Below are positions 37,923-48,493 of a stretch of 64,000 nt of DNA, one piece after another; within the stretch, counting starts at the first letter, position 1, and the number at the start of each line of letters is the position of its first letter. Origin of the DNA: Hyphomicrobiales bacterium (GTDB lineage: Bacteria; Pseudomonadota; Alphaproteobacteria; Rhizobiales; Beijerinckiaceae); the NCBI GenBank assembly GCA_900473415.1, contig UCLR01000009.1, positions 186,001 to 250,000 of the forward strand. The letters run 5' to 3'. Made by a program: the position numbers and the translations under genes. Under the pieces are notes generated by a model. It did no database searches. It worked only from the letters and a program-made list of their open reading frames with translations, and had not been told where the DNA came from.

Positions 37923-39761
37923 TCAGCCGGAAAAGCTCGCGATCGCTTCCAGGAAGGTCTCGCCATATTGCATGAGCTTGCGCTCGCCGACGCCCTCGAT
38001 CGCGCGCATCTCGTCGAGGCCGAGCGGCCGCTCGCGCGCCATGGCGATCAGCGTCCGATCGGTGAAGATGATATAGGCCGCGACGCCCTCAGCGCGCGCC
38101 AGCTCCAGCCTGAGCTTGCGCAGATGCTCGAATAGCGCCGCGGTCCCTTCGTCGAGCCCGTCGGCGCGCGCCGCCTCGCGCTCGGAGCGGCGGGAGCGCC
38201 GCTCGGCGAAGGGATCGGCCCTGAGCGCGATGGCCTCCCGTCCGAACAGGATGTCCTCGCCCTTGGGCGTCAGGCGGAAGCCGCCATGCTCGACATTGGC
38301 CTCTGCCAGCGCACCGGCGGCGAAGAGCTTGCGCGTCAACCCGACCCAGGCCGTCTTTGGCTTGTCGGAGCCGACGCCGAAGGTCTTGAGCCCGTCATGG
38401 TTCTGGCGGCGGATCGCCTCGGTCGTCGTGCCGGTCAGGATGTCGGCGAGATGGCCGGCGCCAAAGCGTTCGCCCGAGCGGATCACGGCCGAAAGCAGCT
38501 TGCGCGCATCGAGTGTCGCATCGGCAAGCGCCGGTGCATCCGCCCCGCAGAGATCGCAGCGGAACGGTGCCTCGCCATGGCGGCAGGTCGGTGTCGCCTC
38601 GCCGAAATAGGCCAGCAGCGCGCTGCGCCGGCAGAGCGCATTCTCGCAGAGATCGATCATCGCATTGAGCCGCTTGTGCTCGATGCGCTTGCGCTCCTCG
38701 TCGACGGGCTTCTCGTCGATCTGGCGGCGGCGCAGCGCCATGTCGTCGACGCCGTAGAGGGTCAGCGTGTCGGCCGGCAGCCCGTCGCGGCCGGCGCGGC
38801 CGATCTCCTGGTAATAGCCCTCGATCGAGCCCGGCATGTCGGCATGGACGACGAAGCGCACGTCCGGCTTGTTGATGCCCATGCCGAAGGCGACGGTGGC
38901 GCAGACGACGACGCCGTCCTCCTGCAGGAAGACGTCCTGGTTGCGGTTGCGCTGCGTCTGCTCCATGCCGGCATGGTAGGCCAGCGCGTTCCAGCCCTTC
39001 TCGCGAAGCCCGTCGGCGAGCCGTTCGGTGCGGCCGCGCGAGGAGCAGTAGACGATGCCGGAGCCGCCGCGGTGCCGGCGCAGAAAATCGTCGATCTGCC
39101 GGCGCGGCTGTTCCTTCGGCGCGAAGGAAAGCTTCAGGTTCGGCCGGTCGAAGGAATGCACCACCATCTGCGGCGGGGCGGGGAAGAGCTGGGCCGCGAT
39201 ATCGGCCTGGGTCTGCCGGTCGGCGGTCGCGGTCAGCGCCGTCACCGGCACGCCGCCGAGCGCCTCGCGCGTCTTGGCGAGCAGCCGGTATTCCGGCCGG
39301 AAGTCGTGGCCCCATTGCGAGACGCAATGTGCCTCGTCGATGGCGAGCCGCGTCACGCCCAGGCGCTTGAGCCGCCCGACGAGCCCCTCGCCTGCCAGCC
39401 GTTCGGGAGAGACGAAGAGCAGGCGAAGCTCGCCCGCGTTCAGCCTCTCCCAGGCCTGGGCCGCTTCCTCTTCGCTGTTCATCGAGTTGAGCGAGGCCGC
39501 CGCCACGCCGGCGCGGAGGAGTTGGCCGACCTGGTCGCGCATCAGCGCGATCAGCGGCGAGACGACGAGGGTAAGCCCGCCCGTCACGAGCGCCGGGAGC
39601 TGGTAGCACATCGACTTGCCGGAGCCGGTCGGCATCACCGCGAAGACGTCGCGTCCGGAAAGCGCGGCCTCGATCACCTCCCACTGGCCGGGGCGGAAAT
39701 CATCATAGCCCCATACGGATTTCAGGATCGCGCGGGCTTCTGATTCGCGGGATGGCGCCAT
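37923..39761 (-). CDS. recQ: ATP-dependent DNA helicase RecQ
   Basis: RecQ (612 residues) unwinds DNA during recombination repair. Helicase motifs are visible: 'MPTGSGKSMCYQLP' (Walker A), 'AIDEAHCVSQWGHDFRPEY' (DEAH plus aromatic loop) and 'EIGRAGRDGLPAD'. A zinc-binding cysteine set follows in 'CENALCRR...CRHGEAPFRCDLCG', and an HRDC domain closes the protein ('LGLDEMRAIEGVGERKLMQY'). It stands between recF and gyrB, a place not usual for recQ in most relatives I know. Confidence 0.95.
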   Translation of the reverse strand: MAPSRESEARAILKSVWGYDDFRPGQWEVIEAALSGRDVFAVMPTGSGKSMCYQLPALVTGGLTLVVSPLIALMRDQVGQLLRAGVAAASLNSMNSEEEAAQAWERLNAGELRLLFVSPERLAGEGLVGRLKRLGVTRLAIDEAHCVSQWGHDFRPEYRLLAKTREALGGVPVTALTATADRQTQADIAAQLFPAPPQMVVHSFDRPNLKLSFAPKEQPRRQIDDFLRRHRGGSGIVYCSSRGRTERLADGLREKGWNALAYHAGMEQTQRNRNQDVFLQEDGVVVCATVAFGMGINKPDVRFVVHADMPGSIEGYYQEIGRAGRDGLPADTLTLYGVDDMALRRRQIDEKPVDEERKRIEHKRLNAMIDLCENALCRRSALLAYFGEATPTCRHGEAPFRCDLCGADAPALADATLDARKLLSAVIRSGERFGAGHLADILTGTTTEAIRRQNHDGLKTFGVGSDKPKTAWVGLTRKLFAAGALAEANVEHGGFRLTPKGEDILFGREAIALRADPFAERRSRRSEREAARADGLDEGTAALFEHLRKLRLELARAEGVAAYIIFTDRTLIAMARERPLGLDEMRAIEGVGERKLMQYGETFLEAIASFSG

Positions 39762-39828
39762 GGCAGAGGGTTTGCCGCAGCCGGGCCTGCTTGGCCAGCC
39801 TTCTCCGCGACCTCGAAGGTTCTCGTCC

Positions 39829-40443
39829 TCAGCTCCGCGTCGCGATCGCTGCGGCTGCGCCCAGCATTACGCCGCCGGTCGCCCGGTTGATCCAGCGCAT
39901 CGCCCGCGGGCTGGCGACGAAACGCCGCGCCCGGTCGGCGGCATAGGCTTAGGCCAGCATCGTCCCGCCGATGATCGGCGCGATCACCGCGGCGACCTCG
40001 GCGAAGGCGAGCGGGGTCAGCGCGTCGAGATCGATTACCAGTGGCAGGATCGACAGGAAGAACACCATCACCTTGGGGTTGCCGAGCGTCAGCGCGATGC
40101 CGCCGAAGAACAGGCGCAAACCCTCGCCGCGGGCTGCGGCCGACGGCTTCGGCGCCTCGGCAGGAGCGGTCCAGAGCTTCCAGGCGAGATAGATGAGATA
40201 GGCGCAGCCCGCATATTTGATCGCGACGAAGACGCCATGGAAGCTCTGCATCAGGACGCTCAAGCCCAGCGCCGTCAGCGTGAACCAGATCAGGTCGCCC
40301 GCCGCGATGCCGGCCGCAAATGGCAGCGAGCGCCGGAAGCCGCTCGACAGGGAACGCGCGACCAAAGCCGCGATGGCCGGTCCGGGCGAGGCGACGGCGA
40401 GGAAATAGACGCCGGCGAACAGGGCGAGGCTGGCGATGTCCAT
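39829..40443 (-). pseudogene. LysE/RhtB-type amino acid exporter broken by an in-frame stop
   Basis: The frame from ATG 40443 encodes a LysE-family exporter ('MDIASLALFAGVYFLAVASP', 'SPGPAIAALVARSLSSGFRR', 'TLGNPKVMVFFLSILPLVID') up to TAA at codon 165 (39949-39951). Reading straight on in the same frame gives the family's usual tail ('AYAADRARRFVASPRAMRWI', then 'NRATGGVMLGAAAAIATRS') to TGA at 39829. So one codon, probably Tyr (TAT/TAC to TAA), has turned into a stop. The last membrane helix is lost, so the product is probably inactive. A sequencing error is the alternative. Confidence 0.85.
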
Positions 40444-40516
40444 GGCAGGCTCCGAAGCTGCCGGATGCTAGCAGGACAGGCTCTCACCGTCCCATCGCAA
40501 GACGTGGCCTGATCGA

Positions 40517-41644
40517 TCAATCCATCGGATCGGCGTGACCGGGCGTGACCGCGAAGCGCTGCGCCCCGGCCGGCAGGTCGCCGAACAGGGCGGCATCTGC
40601 GCCCGTCATCCAGACCTGGCAGCCCAGCCCCGTCAGCCCCTCATAAAGCGCCGCGCGCCGGCGCGGATCGAGATGGGCGGCGATCTCGTCCAGCAAGACG
40701 AGCGGTGCGATGCCGCTCATCGCGGCCACAAGCCGGGCATGGGCGAGCACGAGGCCGATCAGCAGTGCCTTCTGCTCGCCGGTCGAGCCCTGGCCCGCGG
40801 GGATGTCCTTGGGTCCGTGCCGGACTTCCAGATCGGAGGCCTGCGGCCCGGCGAGCGTGCGCCCGGCAGCACGGTCGCGATGGCGGCCCTGGCGCAGCAG
40901 GTCGCGATAGGCATCCTCGGCATCGACGGCCGGGCGGCTCGCGACGAGGTCGTCGATCTCGCCGGAGAGCGCGATCGACGCGTAGGGGAAGGGCGAAGCC
41001 TCGTCGCGTGTCTCGGCGATGATGGCGGAGAGCCGCGCCACGGCTTCGGCCCGGGCGGCGGCGACCGCGACACCGAGCTCGGCCACTTCGCGCTCCACGG
41101 CGTCGAGCCACTGCCCCTGCCCCGGGCTCTCCTCCAGAATGCGGTTGCGCGAGCGCAGCGCCCGCTCCAGCGCGTTGGAGCGCGTGGCGTGGCCGGGGTC
41201 GATCGCCAGCACCAGCCGGTCGAGGAAGCGGCGCCGGTCGCCTGCGGCAGCACGGAACAGCCCGTCGAGATCCGGCGTCAGCCAGACCAGGCGCAGATAG
41301 TCGCTGAAGGCGAGCGCCGAGCCGACAGTGGCGCCGTCGATGCGGGCGAGCCGTGGATGGCGTCCCTCGGCATCGGCCGGGCCCAGGCCCATGCCGAGGC
41401 GGCCGGCGTCATCGGCGAGCGTCACCGAGGCCGCGAAGGAGCCGTCGCCGCCCTGGCGCGCCATGGCGCTCAGCTCGGCGCGGCGCAGGCCGCGACCGGG
41501 CGCGAAGAGCGAGAGCGCTTCGAGGATATTGGTCTTGCCGGCTCCGTTCTCGCCGACCAGCGCAACGAGTTGGCCCTCGACCGGAAGATCGAGGGCCTCG
41601 TAGGAACGGAAATCCTGCAGGATCAGGCGCGCGACAGCGGCCAT
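40517..41644 (-). CDS. recF: DNA replication and repair protein RecF
   Basis: RecF (375 residues) is an SMC-like ATPase that helps load RecA at gaps. Walker A is 'VGENGAGKTNILEALSLF', the signature motif 'GQGSTGEQKALLIGLVLAHA' and Walker B 'APLVLLDEIAAHLD'. It follows dnaN by 10 bases in the classical dnaA-dnaN-recF order. Length and motifs are normal. Confidence 0.96.
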   Translation of the reverse strand: MAAVARLILQDFRSYEALDLPVEGQLVALVGENGAGKTNILEALSLFAPGRGLRRAELSAMARQGGDGSFAASVTLADDAGRLGMGLGPADAEGRHPRLARIDGATVGSALAFSDYLRLVWLTPDLDGLFRAAAGDRRRFLDRLVLAIDPGHATRSNALERALRSRNRILEESPGQGQWLDAVEREVAELGVAVAAARAEAVARLSAIIAETRDEASPFPYASIALSGEIDDLVASRPAVDAEDAYRDLLRQGRHRDRAAGRTLAGPQASDLEVRHGPKDIPAGQGSTGEQKALLIGLVLAHARLVAAMSGIAPLVLLDEIAAHLDPRRRAALYEGLTGLGCQVWMTGADAALFGDLPAGAQRFAVTPGHADPMD

Positions 41645-41654
41645 GATCAGCGGT

Positions 41655-42770
41655 TCAGACGCGCATCGGCATCAGCACATAGAGCGCGGAAGCACCTTCG
41701 CGATCCTGGATCACGGTGGGCGAGCCCGGATCGGCGAGCTTGAGCAGGGCGGTGTCGCCGTCGAGCTGCGCGGCGATGTCCATGAGGTAGCGGGCGTTGA
41801 AGCCGATATCGAGCGGGCTCGCCTCGTAATCGACCTCGATCTCCTCGGTCGCGGAGCCGGAATCCGGGTTGGTGACGGAGAGCGTCATCCGCCCATCGGC
41901 CATCGAGAGCTTCACGGCACGGCCGCGCTCGGAGGAGATCGTCGAGACGCGATCGACGGAAGCGGCGAAATCGCCCTTGTCGACGGTCAGCCGCTTGTCG
42001 TTCCCGGCCGGGATGACGCGCTGGTAGTCGGGGAAGGTTCCGTCGATCAGCTTCGAGGTCAGCACGACATTGCCGGTGGCGACGCGGATCTTGGCGCCCG
42101 AGAGCTCGACCGCGACCTCGCTCTCGCCATCCTCCAGGAGCTTCTGGATCTCGGCGACGGCCTTGCGCGGCACGATGACGCCCGGCATGCCGACCGAGCC
42201 CTGGGGAGCAGCGGTGTCGACCCGGGCGAGGCGATGCCCGTCCGTCGCCACGGCGCGCAGCACGGGCCGGCCCTCGACGTCGATCGTGTGCAGATAGATG
42301 CCATTGAGATAGTAGCGCGTCTCCTCGGTCGAGATCGCGAACTGGGTCTTGTCGATCAGCCGCTTCAGCTCGCCGGCCGGCAGCACGAAGCGATGCGCCA
42401 TCTCGCCGGCGGTGATGTCCGGGAAATCGCTCTCCGGCAGGGTCTGGAGCTGGAAGCGCGAGCGGCCCGAGCGCAGCACGAGGCCGGTGTCGCCGGTCGT
42501 CTCCAGCGAAACCTGCGCGCCGTCCGGCAGCTTGCGGACGATGTCGTAGAGCGTGTGCGCCGGCACGGTGGTCGCGCCGGGTTCCGGAACGTCGGCGGGG
42601 ATCGTCTCCACCACCTCGATGTCGAGATCGGTCGCCTTGAGTTTCAGGCCGTCATCCGAGCCGCTCAGCAGCAGGTTCGACAGGATCGGGATCGTGTTGC
42701 GGCGCTCCACCACGCGATGGACGTGGCCGAGCGACTTGAGCAGCGTGGAGCGTTCGACCGTGACCTTCAT
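41655..42770 (-). CDS. dnaN: DNA polymerase III beta subunit (sliding clamp)
   Basis: The clamp (371 residues) encircles DNA and tethers the replicative polymerase. It has three repeats of the beta-clamp fold; characteristic parts include 'MKVTVERSTLLKSLGHVHRV', 'RNTIPILSNLLL', and the ending 'PTVIQDREGASALYVLMPMRV'. It starts 178 bases after the dnaA stop and is directly followed by recF. No promoter for it is obvious in the gap. Confidence 0.97.
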   Translation of the reverse strand: MKVTVERSTLLKSLGHVHRVVERRNTIPILSNLLLSGSDDGLKLKATDLDIEVVETIPADVPEPGATTVPAHTLYDIVRKLPDGAQVSLETTGDTGLVLRSGRSRFQLQTLPESDFPDITAGEMAHRFVLPAGELKRLIDKTQFAISTEETRYYLNGIYLHTIDVEGRPVLRAVATDGHRLARVDTAAPQGSVGMPGVIVPRKAVAEIQKLLEDGESEVAVELSGAKIRVATGNVVLTSKLIDGTFPDYQRVIPAGNDKRLTVDKGDFAASVDRVSTISSERGRAVKLSMADGRMTLSVTNPDSGSATEEIEVDYEASPLDIGFNARYLMDIAAQLDGDTALLKLADPGSPTVIQDREGASALYVLMPMRV

Positions 42771-42947
42771 GATTGTCTAGTCTTCTGGCGCTTGCCGCCC
42801 GCGCTGGGAAAGCGCGCGGGCCGTTGAATGGGCCAGCGACATTGCAGGAGGCCGGCCCTAGGCGCAAGTCCGCCCGCCTGCGGCAATCACAGCCATCTGG
42901 GGCCGAAAGGGGCGGAGCAGGCGGCTCCACCCCATTCCGAGGCCGAC

Positions 42948-44474
42948 TTACTCCTGCAGCATGCGCTTCAGGAGGTCGACCTCCTCATGCAGCGAGCGGT
43001 CCTCGCTGATCGCCTTCTCGATTTTGCGCACGGCGTGCAGGACCGTGGTGTGGTCGCGTCCGCCGAAGCGCCGGCCGATCTCGGGCAGCGAGCGCGGCGT
43101 CAGCGCCTTGGAGAGATACATCGCGATCTGGCGCGGCTTCACCACGGCTGCGGTACGCCGCTCCGACAGGATGTCGGCACGGCTGACATTGTAGCGCGTC
43201 GCGACGAGCTTCTGGATGTCCTCGATCTTGACCCGGCGCGGCTCGCGTGTCCGGACGAGGTCACGGATCGCGGCCTCCGCCGTCTCCAGCGTCACGAGCT
43301 GGCCGGAGAGCGTCGCATGGGCGAGCAGCCGGTTGGCCGCGCCGTCGAGATCGCGGCCATTGGTGGCGACGACGCGGGAGACATAGGCGACGACGTCCGG
43401 GCTGACCTGGAAGGCCGGGTGAGCGCTCTGCAGCGCCTCCAGCCGGCTCGCCAGGATCTTGGCGCGCAGGGCTTCATCGAGTTCGCCCACTTCGACGACC
43501 AGTCCGCCGCCGAGGCGCGAGCGGATGCGCTCGTCGAGCGCCTCGAGCTCCCCGGCCAGCCTGTCGCCGGCGACGACGATCTGCTTGCCGGCATCGAGCA
43601 GCGCGTTGATCGTGTGGCCGAACTCCTGCTGGATCGACTTGCCTTGGATGAACTGGACGTCGTCGACGATGAGCAGGTCGATGCCGCGCAGCTTCTCCTT
43701 AAAGGCGAGCGCGGTCTGCGACTTCAGTGCGGCGACGAAGCCGTACATGAAGCGGTCGGCGGTGAAATAGGCGACGCGCTTGCCCTGGTTGCGCGCCTCC
43801 TGGGCGACCGCTTGCAGGAGATGCGTCTTGCCGAGGCCGACGCCGGCATGGAGGTAGAGCGGGTTGTAAGGACTCTGGCCCGCCGGAGCCGCGGCAATGC
43901 GCTCCGCCGCCGCGAAGGCGAGCTGGTTCGACTTGCCGACGACGAAGCTCTGGAAGCTCATGCGCCGGTCGAGCGTGGCACCGCAGGCATCGACCGTTTC
44001 GCCCTCGCAGGGCTGCGCGGTGGCGGCTGCGGCCGGCTTGCCGGCCGCAGCCGGAGCGGGATTGACGGCGGCGGCCGGGCGGCTGCGCAGGGCGACCTCG
44101 ACCCGCGGCGCGGCGGAGGCATCGCGCGCCACCTGGCGCACCGAAAGCACCACGCCGTTGCACTCCGGCAGCTCCGCCATGCAGTTCACCCGCAGGCGCT
44201 CCGCATAATGGGCTTCGAGCCAGCTTTTCAGGAAGCGGGTGGGGACGGTCAGATAGGCGACCCCCTCGATGAAGCTGGCGATCTCGAGCCGGCCGAACCA
44301 GCTCGAAAAGACGTCCTCGCCCAATTCGGCCCTCAGGCGCCGGCGGACACGTTCCCAGGCTTCGGTGAGCGAGTCTCCGTCGACGATCACAGTCGTCTCA
44401 GCTGCGGTGTCGATCTGGGGAAGCCGCAACGTCGCCGCCTCGATCGTATCCACCGCTTCTTGTCGCTCGAACAT
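42948..44474 (-). CDS. dnaA: Chromosomal replication initiator DnaA
   Basis: DnaA binds origin boxes and opens the duplex. Domain III shows Walker A 'GVGLGKTHLLQAV', Walker B 'LLIVDDVQFIQGK' and the sensor region; domain IV ends with the box-recognition signature 'GRDHTTVLHAVRKIE'. A proline/alanine-rich linker (about residues 110-160) replaces domain II. I prefer the ATG at 44474 (a GGGG purine site six bases upstream) over ATG at 44486, which has no ribosome site. It is preceded by a long non-coding region and then rpsT. Confidence 0.96.
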   Translation of the reverse strand: MFERQEAVDTIEAATLRLPQIDTAAETTVIVDGDSLTEAWERVRRRLRAELGEDVFSSWFGRLEIASFIEGVAYLTVPTRFLKSWLEAHYAERLRVNCMAELPECNGVVLSVRQVARDASAAPRVEVALRSRPAAAVNPAPAAAGKPAAAATAQPCEGETVDACGATLDRRMSFQSFVVGKSNQLAFAAAERIAAAPAGQSPYNPLYLHAGVGLGKTHLLQAVAQEARNQGKRVAYFTADRFMYGFVAALKSQTALAFKEKLRGIDLLIVDDVQFIQGKSIQQEFGHTINALLDAGKQIVVAGDRLAGELEALDERIRSRLGGGLVVEVGELDEALRAKILASRLEALQSAHPAFQVSPDVVAYVSRVVATNGRDLDGAANRLLAHATLSGQLVTLETAEAAIRDLVRTREPRRVKIEDIQKLVATRYNVSRADILSERRTAAVVKPRQIAMYLSKALTPRSLPEIGRRFGGRDHTTVLHAVRKIEKAISEDRSLHEEVDLLKRMLQE

Positions 44475-44486
44475 TCTTTGCCCCAT

Positions 44487-45261
44487 TTCAAAAATAAGAA
44501 TTGACGCGCTTCATCGATGGCCGCCGAGCAATCGGCGGGCCTCGCCAGCGCTGATGAACAGGCCGACCCATCACCCTCCTGGCCGGCGCAAGCGCCTGCC
44601 AGGTGAAAGTGACCGCTACGATGTCGATTACGCTTGAGTAGCTCGCCGCCGGACGGCGCTGCACTTCATCTAGTACAACAAGACAAAGAGCCGCATCCTC
44701 CGCCCCCTTAGGTCGCAAGCCAAAACGCTATCAATCTCTGGAAATCGCTGGGGGACATCACTGCCCCCCGGGCGATGAAGTGACCTTATAGGGCGCTCTC
44801 GGAGCGGGGCAATATCCCTCTCAGCCGGCTTCATGGCAGGGGTGCTCCAGGGCGCCCGCCCAACTTGCGGCCCGAGGGGGCCAATCGTTTGTGGAACTTA
44901 AGATTTTCTTCAGGATTGGCGGCTTGCCGAAAGCCGAATCTTTTTTTCAGCACCCCCCTGATGCCGCTCGGGAGAGGGGTGTGGAATCCCGTGCAGGAAA
45001 TGCTTTGCCCGCTAAACGCATGAAAAATAAGCGCTTTTACTGCGCGGTCCCAAGCCTCTCGGAAGGCCGATTCGAGGCTCAAATTTCGCCAGAAGAGTCA
45101 AGCACGAAAGGCGAAAGAACGCGTCCAGAAAAGCACACTCGCTGCCTTATCGAGCGGCCTGGAGGCGCCTGGATAGGCGGTCTCGGGTATCCCGCTCGCA
45201 GAGGGCCCCTTCGCGGAGGCGGGCGTCGGGAGACGCGCGGTCCGCAGCGGCTGAAGCCAGC
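44487..45261. other. Non-coding region between dnaA and rpsT
   Basis: About 775 bases hold no convincing gene; the frames here lack ribosome sites and family likeness. AT-richer patches occur near 44498-44512, 44890-44950 and 45020-45040. I find only two partial DnaA-box matches (TGTGGAAC near 44890 and TGTGGAAT near 44980) and no cluster, so an origin cannot be claimed. The dnaA promoter must lie in its left part. Confidence 0.6.
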
Positions 45262-45290
45262 AAAAAACCCGGCCTTTCGGGCCGGGTTTT
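45262..45290 (-). terminator. Rho-independent terminator of rpsT
   Basis: CCCGGCC (45268-45274) pairs with GGCCGGG (45280-45286), extended by A-T pairs. On the minus strand the stem is followed by TTTTTT. It lies 32 bases after the rpsT stop. Confidence 0.93.
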
Positions 45291-45321
45291 CAAAGCTCTT
45301 AACGCGTATCGGAAAGGGGCG

Positions 45322-45588
45322 TCAGGACGCCAGCGCGCCGATCCGGTGAGCGAGGCGCGAGACCTTGCGCGAGGCGGTGTTCTTGTGAACCACGCCCTTC
45401 TGCGCGGCCCGCATGATCTCCGGCTGGGCGGCCTTCAGGGCCTCGGCGGCAACGGCCTTGTTGCCGGAGGCAATCGCCTCCTCAACCTTGCGCAGGAAGG
45501 TGCGCATCCGCGAGCGGCGCGCCTTGTTGACCTCGGTGCGCCGCACGATCTTGCGCGCAGCCTTCTTGGCCGACGTCGTATTGGCCAT
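45322..45588 (-). CDS. rpsT: 30S ribosomal protein S20
   Basis: The 88-residue basic protein matches S20 throughout ('[20 protein letters not shown]', '[16 protein letters not shown]', '[19 protein letters not shown]'). It binds 16S rRNA early in 30S assembly. Placement upstream of dnaA on the same strand is common in Hyphomicrobiales. A strong terminator follows. Confidence 0.98.
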   Translation of the reverse strand: MANTTSAKKAARKIVRRTEVNKARRSRMRTFLRKVEEAIASGNKAVAAEALKAAQPEIMRAAQKGVVHKNTASRKVSRLAHRIGALAS

Positions 45589-45769
45589 CGAAACGTCCTC
45601 GTCTTCACTACGGCCGGGCGCCTGGCGTTATTGCCGGCGGGTCTGGCCGCTACCTTGATGGAAATGCGCGAGCGGCGGCCGAGCTTGCGCGGGCCGCCGC
45701 GAGTGGAGGGGCTATAGTCGCTTGCGAAGCCGGCGTCAACGCCGGAATCCGCTTTGCGAGCGCTTCCCC

Positions 45770-46753
<984 letters not shown>

Positions 46754-46855
46754 GGTGACATGTCCTGCTGGCGGAAATCGGCTGCTATCTGCCAGCAGGA
46801 AGAGTGTTTCAGCAAGACGCTGAAGCGTGCCGCCGCCATGCGGCAGCGGCGCCGC

Positions 46856-47629
46856 TCAGGCGTTCTTGAAATCGGGCTTCCGCTTCTCGGCGAAGGCGGA
46901 CATGCCTTCCTTCTGGTCGGCGGTGGCGAAGAGCGAGGAGAAGACGCGGCGCTCGAAGCGCAGGCCCTCGGCCAGCGTCACCTCGAAGGCACGGTTGACC
47001 GATTCCTTCGCCATCAGCACGGAGGGCAGCGACTTGGCCGCGATCGCCTCGGCGGCCTTCAGCGTCTCGGTCAGCAGGTCCGCGAGCGGCACGATGCGGG
47101 CGACGAGGCCGGCGCGCTCGGCCTCCTCGGCGCCCATCATCCGGCCGGTCAGGACGAGGTCCATCGCCTTGGCCTTGCCAACCGCCTTGGTCAGGCGCTG
47201 CGTGCCGCCGGCGCCCGGGATAACGCCGAGATTGATCTCCGGCTGGCCGAACTTCGCATTGTCCGCGGCGATGATGAAGTCGCACATCATGGCGAGTTCG
47301 CAGCCGCCGCCGAGTGCGAAGCCGGCCACCGCGGCGATGATCGGCTTGCTGCGCTGGCCGATCTTGTCCCAGGGCTCGAACTTGTCGTCGAGATAGGTGC
47401 CGGGGAAGGTGCGGCTCTGCATCTCCTTGATGTCCGCGCCGGCGGCGAAGGCCTTCTCCGAGCCGGTGATGACGATGCAGCCGATGCCGTCGTCCTTGCC
47501 GAAGCCGTCGAGCGCCGCGTTGATCTCGCCAATCAGCTGGCCGTTCAGCGCATTCAGCGCCTGCGGGCGGTTGAGGGTGATCAGCCCGACCTTGCCCTTC
47601 GTCTCGACGAGAATGGTCTCATAAGCCAT
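46856..47629 (-). CDS. Enoyl-CoA hydratase
   Basis: The 257-residue crotonase-fold enzyme adds water to enoyl-CoA in beta-oxidation. The oxyanion-hole motifs are '[13 protein letters not shown]' and '[16 protein letters not shown]', and the catalytic glutamates are in the latter block and in '[18 protein letters not shown]'. The ending '[15 protein letters not shown]' is the usual family tail. Many Hyphomicrobiales carry such a gene close to rpsT and mutM. Confidence 0.94.
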   Translation of the reverse strand: MAYETILVETKGKVGLITLNRPQALNALNGQLIGEINAALDGFGKDDGIGCIVITGSEKAFAAGADIKEMQSRTFPGTYLDDKFEPWDKIGQRSKPIIAAVAGFALGGGCELAMMCDFIIAADNAKFGQPEINLGVIPGAGGTQRLTKAVGKAKAMDLVLTGRMMGAEEAERAGLVARIVPLADLLTETLKAAEAIAAKSLPSVLMAKESVNRAFEVTLAEGLRFERRVFSSLFATADQKEGMSAFAEKRKPDFKNA

Positions 47630-48493
47630 GGCGGCCTCCCGCAGATTGTGCTGGTCGAAGCTTTAGCGGGGCGAAGGCCGCAAAGTCCATGCGCGTCGCG
47701 CGCATCCGCGCATCCGCGCATCCGCGCATTCGCGCCGCCCCACGCCTGTCGTCATGTTCGGGCTTGTCCCGACGCCTTTCCCGCGGTTCACGCGCATGCG
47801 TCTTTATTCGCCGCGCTTCCGCACGAGCGTTGGATACGAGGGGCAGCGGAGCGCCGCGAGGCGCGGGTGATCTAAGCCGCTTCCATTGAGCCAGGATGCG
47901 GCGCGGAAGGATTGAGCCACCTTCCGCACGCCCCGTGGCGCTCCGCTCATCGGCGATTTTAAGACTTCGGGCCGCGCTTATACGGCCTGGTGGCTTGAGA
48001 CCTGCGGGCTCGGACGCCAGTTCCCCTCAGCGGGTCGTCGCGTCCTCGCAACACCGGTCCATCACCAGCCAAGCCTTCCAGCGAGCTCCTCGCACAGGGG
48101 CCGTAGTACCCCCAGGGCGGTGCCCCGAAGCCTCCTGGGAGTGGGTCGTGACTCCACCCGCAGGCGCCGCCCCCATCCCGACCAACGGCACACCTCCGGA
48201 TGGCTGCCCCTCGGGGATGAGGTGCGCCGAGGATAGGCGCAGGGTGAAAGGGCGGGGATTAGTTTCGGCGGTGTCTGCCCTCGACCGGAGGCCCTTCATG
48301 GCCTCGAGCGGTAAGTCCGCCTCGCGCGACCGAGGATCGACATTTCTCCTGCGCGCTGCCTGGGAGAGAATATCATCTGCCTGTAACCTGCCGAAGAGAA
48401 AGGGATTTTTATTTTCTTGGCCGGCTTCTAGCGCGTCTGGCCCTGCCTATGATGCGCCGCAAATCGTATCGGCGAGACAGTGGCAGGTTGCAG
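47630..48493. other. Long non-coding region with repeats and possible RNA structure
   Basis: No credible gene is seen over 860 bases. It holds a tandem octamer (47701-47732) and a GC-rich part (about 47990-48300) with several complementary arms, for example 48187-48196 with 48219-48228. A minus-strand frame of 90 codons (48027-48299) has no ribosome site and odd composition (Gly/Thr/Arg-rich), so it is probably not a protein. I looked for tmRNA, RNase P, SRP and cobalamin-riboswitch hallmarks and found none. Confidence 0.55.
47701..47732 (+). repeat. Tandem octamer CGCATCCG, four copies
   Basis: CGCATCCG is repeated three times exactly and once as CGCATTCG, in non-coding DNA upstream of the enoyl-CoA hydratase gene. 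Such short repeats vary in copy number by slippage. Confidence 0.9.

Noticed and set aside
44487..45261. oriC call next to dnaA
   Set aside because: Only two partial boxes, no cluster, no clear unwinding element.
44891..45349. A 152-codon frame between dnaA and rpsT
   Set aside because: It runs through the rpsT terminator and into rpsT; no ribosome site or likeness.
48027..48299. A possible 90-residue protein on the minus strand, and tmRNA/RNase P/SRP RNA identities for this stretch
   Set aside because: No ribosome site and odd composition; none of the hallmark sequences of these RNAs were found.
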